From Lysobacterales bacterium (GTDB lineage Bacteria > Pseudomonadota > Gammaproteobacteria > Xanthomonadales > Marinicellaceae): a stretch of DNA of 7,630 nucleotides. The position numbers and the translations under genes are program-made. Every line of letters begins with the position of its first letter. Position 1 is the first letter of the stretch. The stretch spans positions 1-7,630 of the forward strand of contig WGBZ01000284.1 in NCBI GenBank assembly GCA_015494035.1. Reading direction: 5' to 3'. Below the pieces are notes generated by a model, which searched no databases, was not told the origin of the DNA, and saw only the letters and a list, made by a program, of their open reading frames with translations. This document shows positions 6,478-7,630 of this stretch, one piece after another.

Positions 6478-6872
6478 TGCATGGGTTCACTTTTCCCAGG
6501 CGCGTGCCTGCCAGCCGATTTGGCAAACTGGGTTTTGGGGTTCGTCATCCGTTTGCCCTCTGGCGGGCCAGGGCGCACCTGAAACGGGTTCAGCAACAAC
6601 TGGCCCGCTATGACGTGCGACGGGTATTGAATCTGCCAGTGAAAAATCTGGTTAATATCGCCCCGGAACAGAGCGAATTACTGTACCGGCTGGCGGCGAA
6701 AACGCTGCGCCAGTGCCATTGCCTGCCGCAGTCTGTGGCTGTTTTTCAGCACCTCAAGGCGCACGGCATCCCTGCCCGGCACGTGATCGGTGTCAACAAG
6801 ACCCACCGCCACGGCCAGTCCCTTAAAGCCCATGCGTGGGTGGAAAAAACCACACCAGACCATCGCGGTTAA
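6477..6872 (+). CDS. Lasso peptide biosynthesis B2 protein (leader peptidase), probably truncated at the C-terminus
   Basis: This 131-residue protein has the transglutaminase-like fold used by lasso B2 proteases to remove the leader peptide. An N-terminal helical part (about 22-78) precedes CHCLPQSVAVF, where Cys82 fits the catalytic cysteine. Next comes the GIPARHVIGV strand (97-106) and LKAHAWVE (116-123), with His119 as the catalytic histidine. The family normally continues with a few residues and an Asp (often in V-x-N-D) about 12 positions after the His, plus a short tail. Here the protein ends at 131, exactly 12 after the His, with Gly in that place; Asp128, nine after the His, is the only nearby acidic candidate. 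Either the third catalytic residue is lost or Asp128 replaces it. No B1 or cyclase follows. The identification is confident; whether it is active is not. Confidence 0.8.
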   Translation: MHGFTFPRRVPASRFGKLGFGVRHPFALWRARAHLKRVQQQLARYDVRRVLNLPVKNLVNIAPEQSELLYRLAAKTLRQCHCLPQSVAVFQHLKAHGIPARHVIGVNKTHRHGQSLKAHAWVEKTTPDHRG

Positions 6873-7175
6873 ACGCATCCTAACTCACATGAGTGCTCTG
6901 GCCCCACCCCGCGGCATTTTGCAGCTTCTTGCTCTTTTTATACGGAGATTTTAGCGCGGCGACATCCCAATAGAATTTGAAGTTAAGAGGGTGGTAACTC
7001 TGCTGTAATGGTCTTTTCTGAGGCTCCCAGCATGTGCGTATCGAAAAGTAATCGGGCTTACGAGAAATAATGCGCTAATCTACGCTTAGTAATGATTATT
7101 TCCTGCTAGGATATTTGATGTAGACCGTCTTTTAATTCGTTTTTAAGTAAAAACCAATGTTGAGTCAGGCATTAC
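6873..7175. other. Non-coding stretch after the lasso locus
   Basis: No convincing gene is visible on either strand. The first part stays moderately GC-rich (for example CCCCACCCCGCGG at 6902-6914) and then becomes AT-rich towards the next gene. A short palindrome, ACTCA-CA-TGAGT, lies at 6883-6894. Reading on from B2 in the two other frames gives no match to a normal B2 tail, and I see no cyclase or B1 remnant. It may be the junction of an insertion or deletion, but no insertion-sequence ends or target-site duplication were recognised. Confidence 0.5.
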
Positions 7176-7183
7176 GGGAGGAG
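7176..7183 (+). promoter_or_regulatory. Ribosome binding site of the terminal membrane-protein gene
   Basis: GGGAGGAG ends seven bases before the ATG at 7191, an almost ideal Shine-Dalgarno placement. It is the main reason to believe that the AT-rich reading frame after it is a real gene. Confidence 0.7.
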
Positions 7184-7190
7184 CGTTCGT

Positions 7191-7630
7191 ATGAAAGAGA
7201 GGACTAATAGCTTTGGGGGACGGAGTGTTTTCTCATGGCTGGTACTAATGAGTTTCGTAGTGGGGTTTATTACAGTAGGTTGGTATTTTGTTTCCATACG
7301 TCACATGCCAGGGTTATCTATTGACTCTTTTACTACTTATTTGATAGCCGTTGGCTTTGTTTCATTTGTTCATTTTATTGCTATTGTTAGCCTCCTTACA
7401 TTACCCGGCGGATTTATAGCATTTGCACTGAATTTGTTTTTTGATAAGATGAATATAAATAAAAGAAAAATAATAGATAGATTGGGTGAGGATGGGTTGG
7501 GAGCCATAGGAGAAAGTCAAAAGCCTAAAGAAGCAACGGAAACAAAAAGTCATCTTGCGCAGTATAGTCAGTTTAATTTTGGCTATTTTTTATCTGCAGG
7601 ATATGCTTTATTATTTATGTTTCTTATCTG
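7191..7630 (+). CDS. Membrane protein of unknown function, 3' end outside the window
   Basis: The frame is open for 146 residues to the window edge. It begins MKERTNSFGGRSVF, then has a transmembrane helix at about 14-34, a second hydrophobic region at about 50-83 (one long or two short helices, with a central LPGG at 71-74), a basic and polar segment at about 85-128 (KMNINKRKIIDR, then a Lys/Glu-rich stretch), and the start of another hydrophobic helix from about 130. I recognise no family. The coding sequence is AT-rich (one 60-base row at 7321-7380 has about 30% GC, against about 65% in a row of the kinase gene) and uses many TTA, ATA and TTT codons unlike the upstream genes, so transfer from another source is likely. 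Confidence 0.65.
   Translation, partial: MKERTNSFGGRSVFSWLVLMSFVVGFITVGWYFVSIRHMPGLSIDSFTTYLIAVGFVSFVHFIAIVSLLTLPGGFIAFALNLFFDKMNINKRKIIDRLGEDGLGAIGESQKPKEATETKSHLAQYSQFNFGYFLSAGYALLFMFLI

Noticed and set aside
6840..6910. Frameshift in the six-A run (6843-6848) as the cause of the short B2
   Set aside because: Both alternative frames after the run were read; neither restores a B2-like ending with the expected Asp, so a simple indel is not supported.
6873..7190. Insertion sequence end or remnant
   Set aside because: No matching terminal inverted repeats, target duplication or transposase fragment could be identified by eye.

Overview
The window has GC-rich, closely packed genes up to about position 6870, with secreted proteins carrying Sec signal peptides, a DUF6502/DUF5666 pair and a lasso-peptide-type RiPP locus. 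This fits a proteobacterium, most likely a gammaproteobacterium; the genus cannot be told from sequence reading alone. All intact genes are on the plus strand. After about 6870 the character changes: an apparently non-coding stretch of about 320 bases leads into an AT-rich membrane-protein gene cut by the window end, which looks like horizontally acquired or accessory DNA.

Layout. 1-171: non-coding, with a long imperfect hairpin (about 10-107) and a small AT-rich inverted repeat next to the first gene. 172-2433: a secreted protein with seven repeats of about 65 residues (probable seven-bladed beta-propeller) and two tandem copies of a C-terminal domain of about 125 residues. 2577-3470: a DUF6502 protein with a helix-turn-helix-like segment. 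3467-4987: a secreted protein built of about five DUF5666-like units; its start codon overlaps the DUF6502 stop (ATGA), so the two are translationally coupled. 5112-6872: a compact lasso-type locus made of a 64-residue precursor, a strong intrinsic terminator, an HPr-kinase-like tailoring kinase and a B2 (transglutaminase-fold) leader peptidase.

How the genes work together. The precursor has the leader pattern YxxPxL...G......T and a 20-residue predicted core starting with Gly and carrying Asp at position 8, as expected for an 8-residue macrolactam ring. The terminator after the precursor would make the precursor transcript more abundant than the enzyme transcript. The kinase may modify the peptide, by analogy with paeninodin-type lasso kinases; the predicted core ends in Thr. 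The locus looks incomplete: no RRE/PqqD-like B1, no asparagine-synthetase-like cyclase and no exporter are present, and B2 stops just after its catalytic-His motif, before the usual position of the third catalytic residue, exactly where the composition changes. The cluster is therefore either decayed, interrupted by an insertion (with the rest further downstream), or dependent on enzymes encoded elsewhere.
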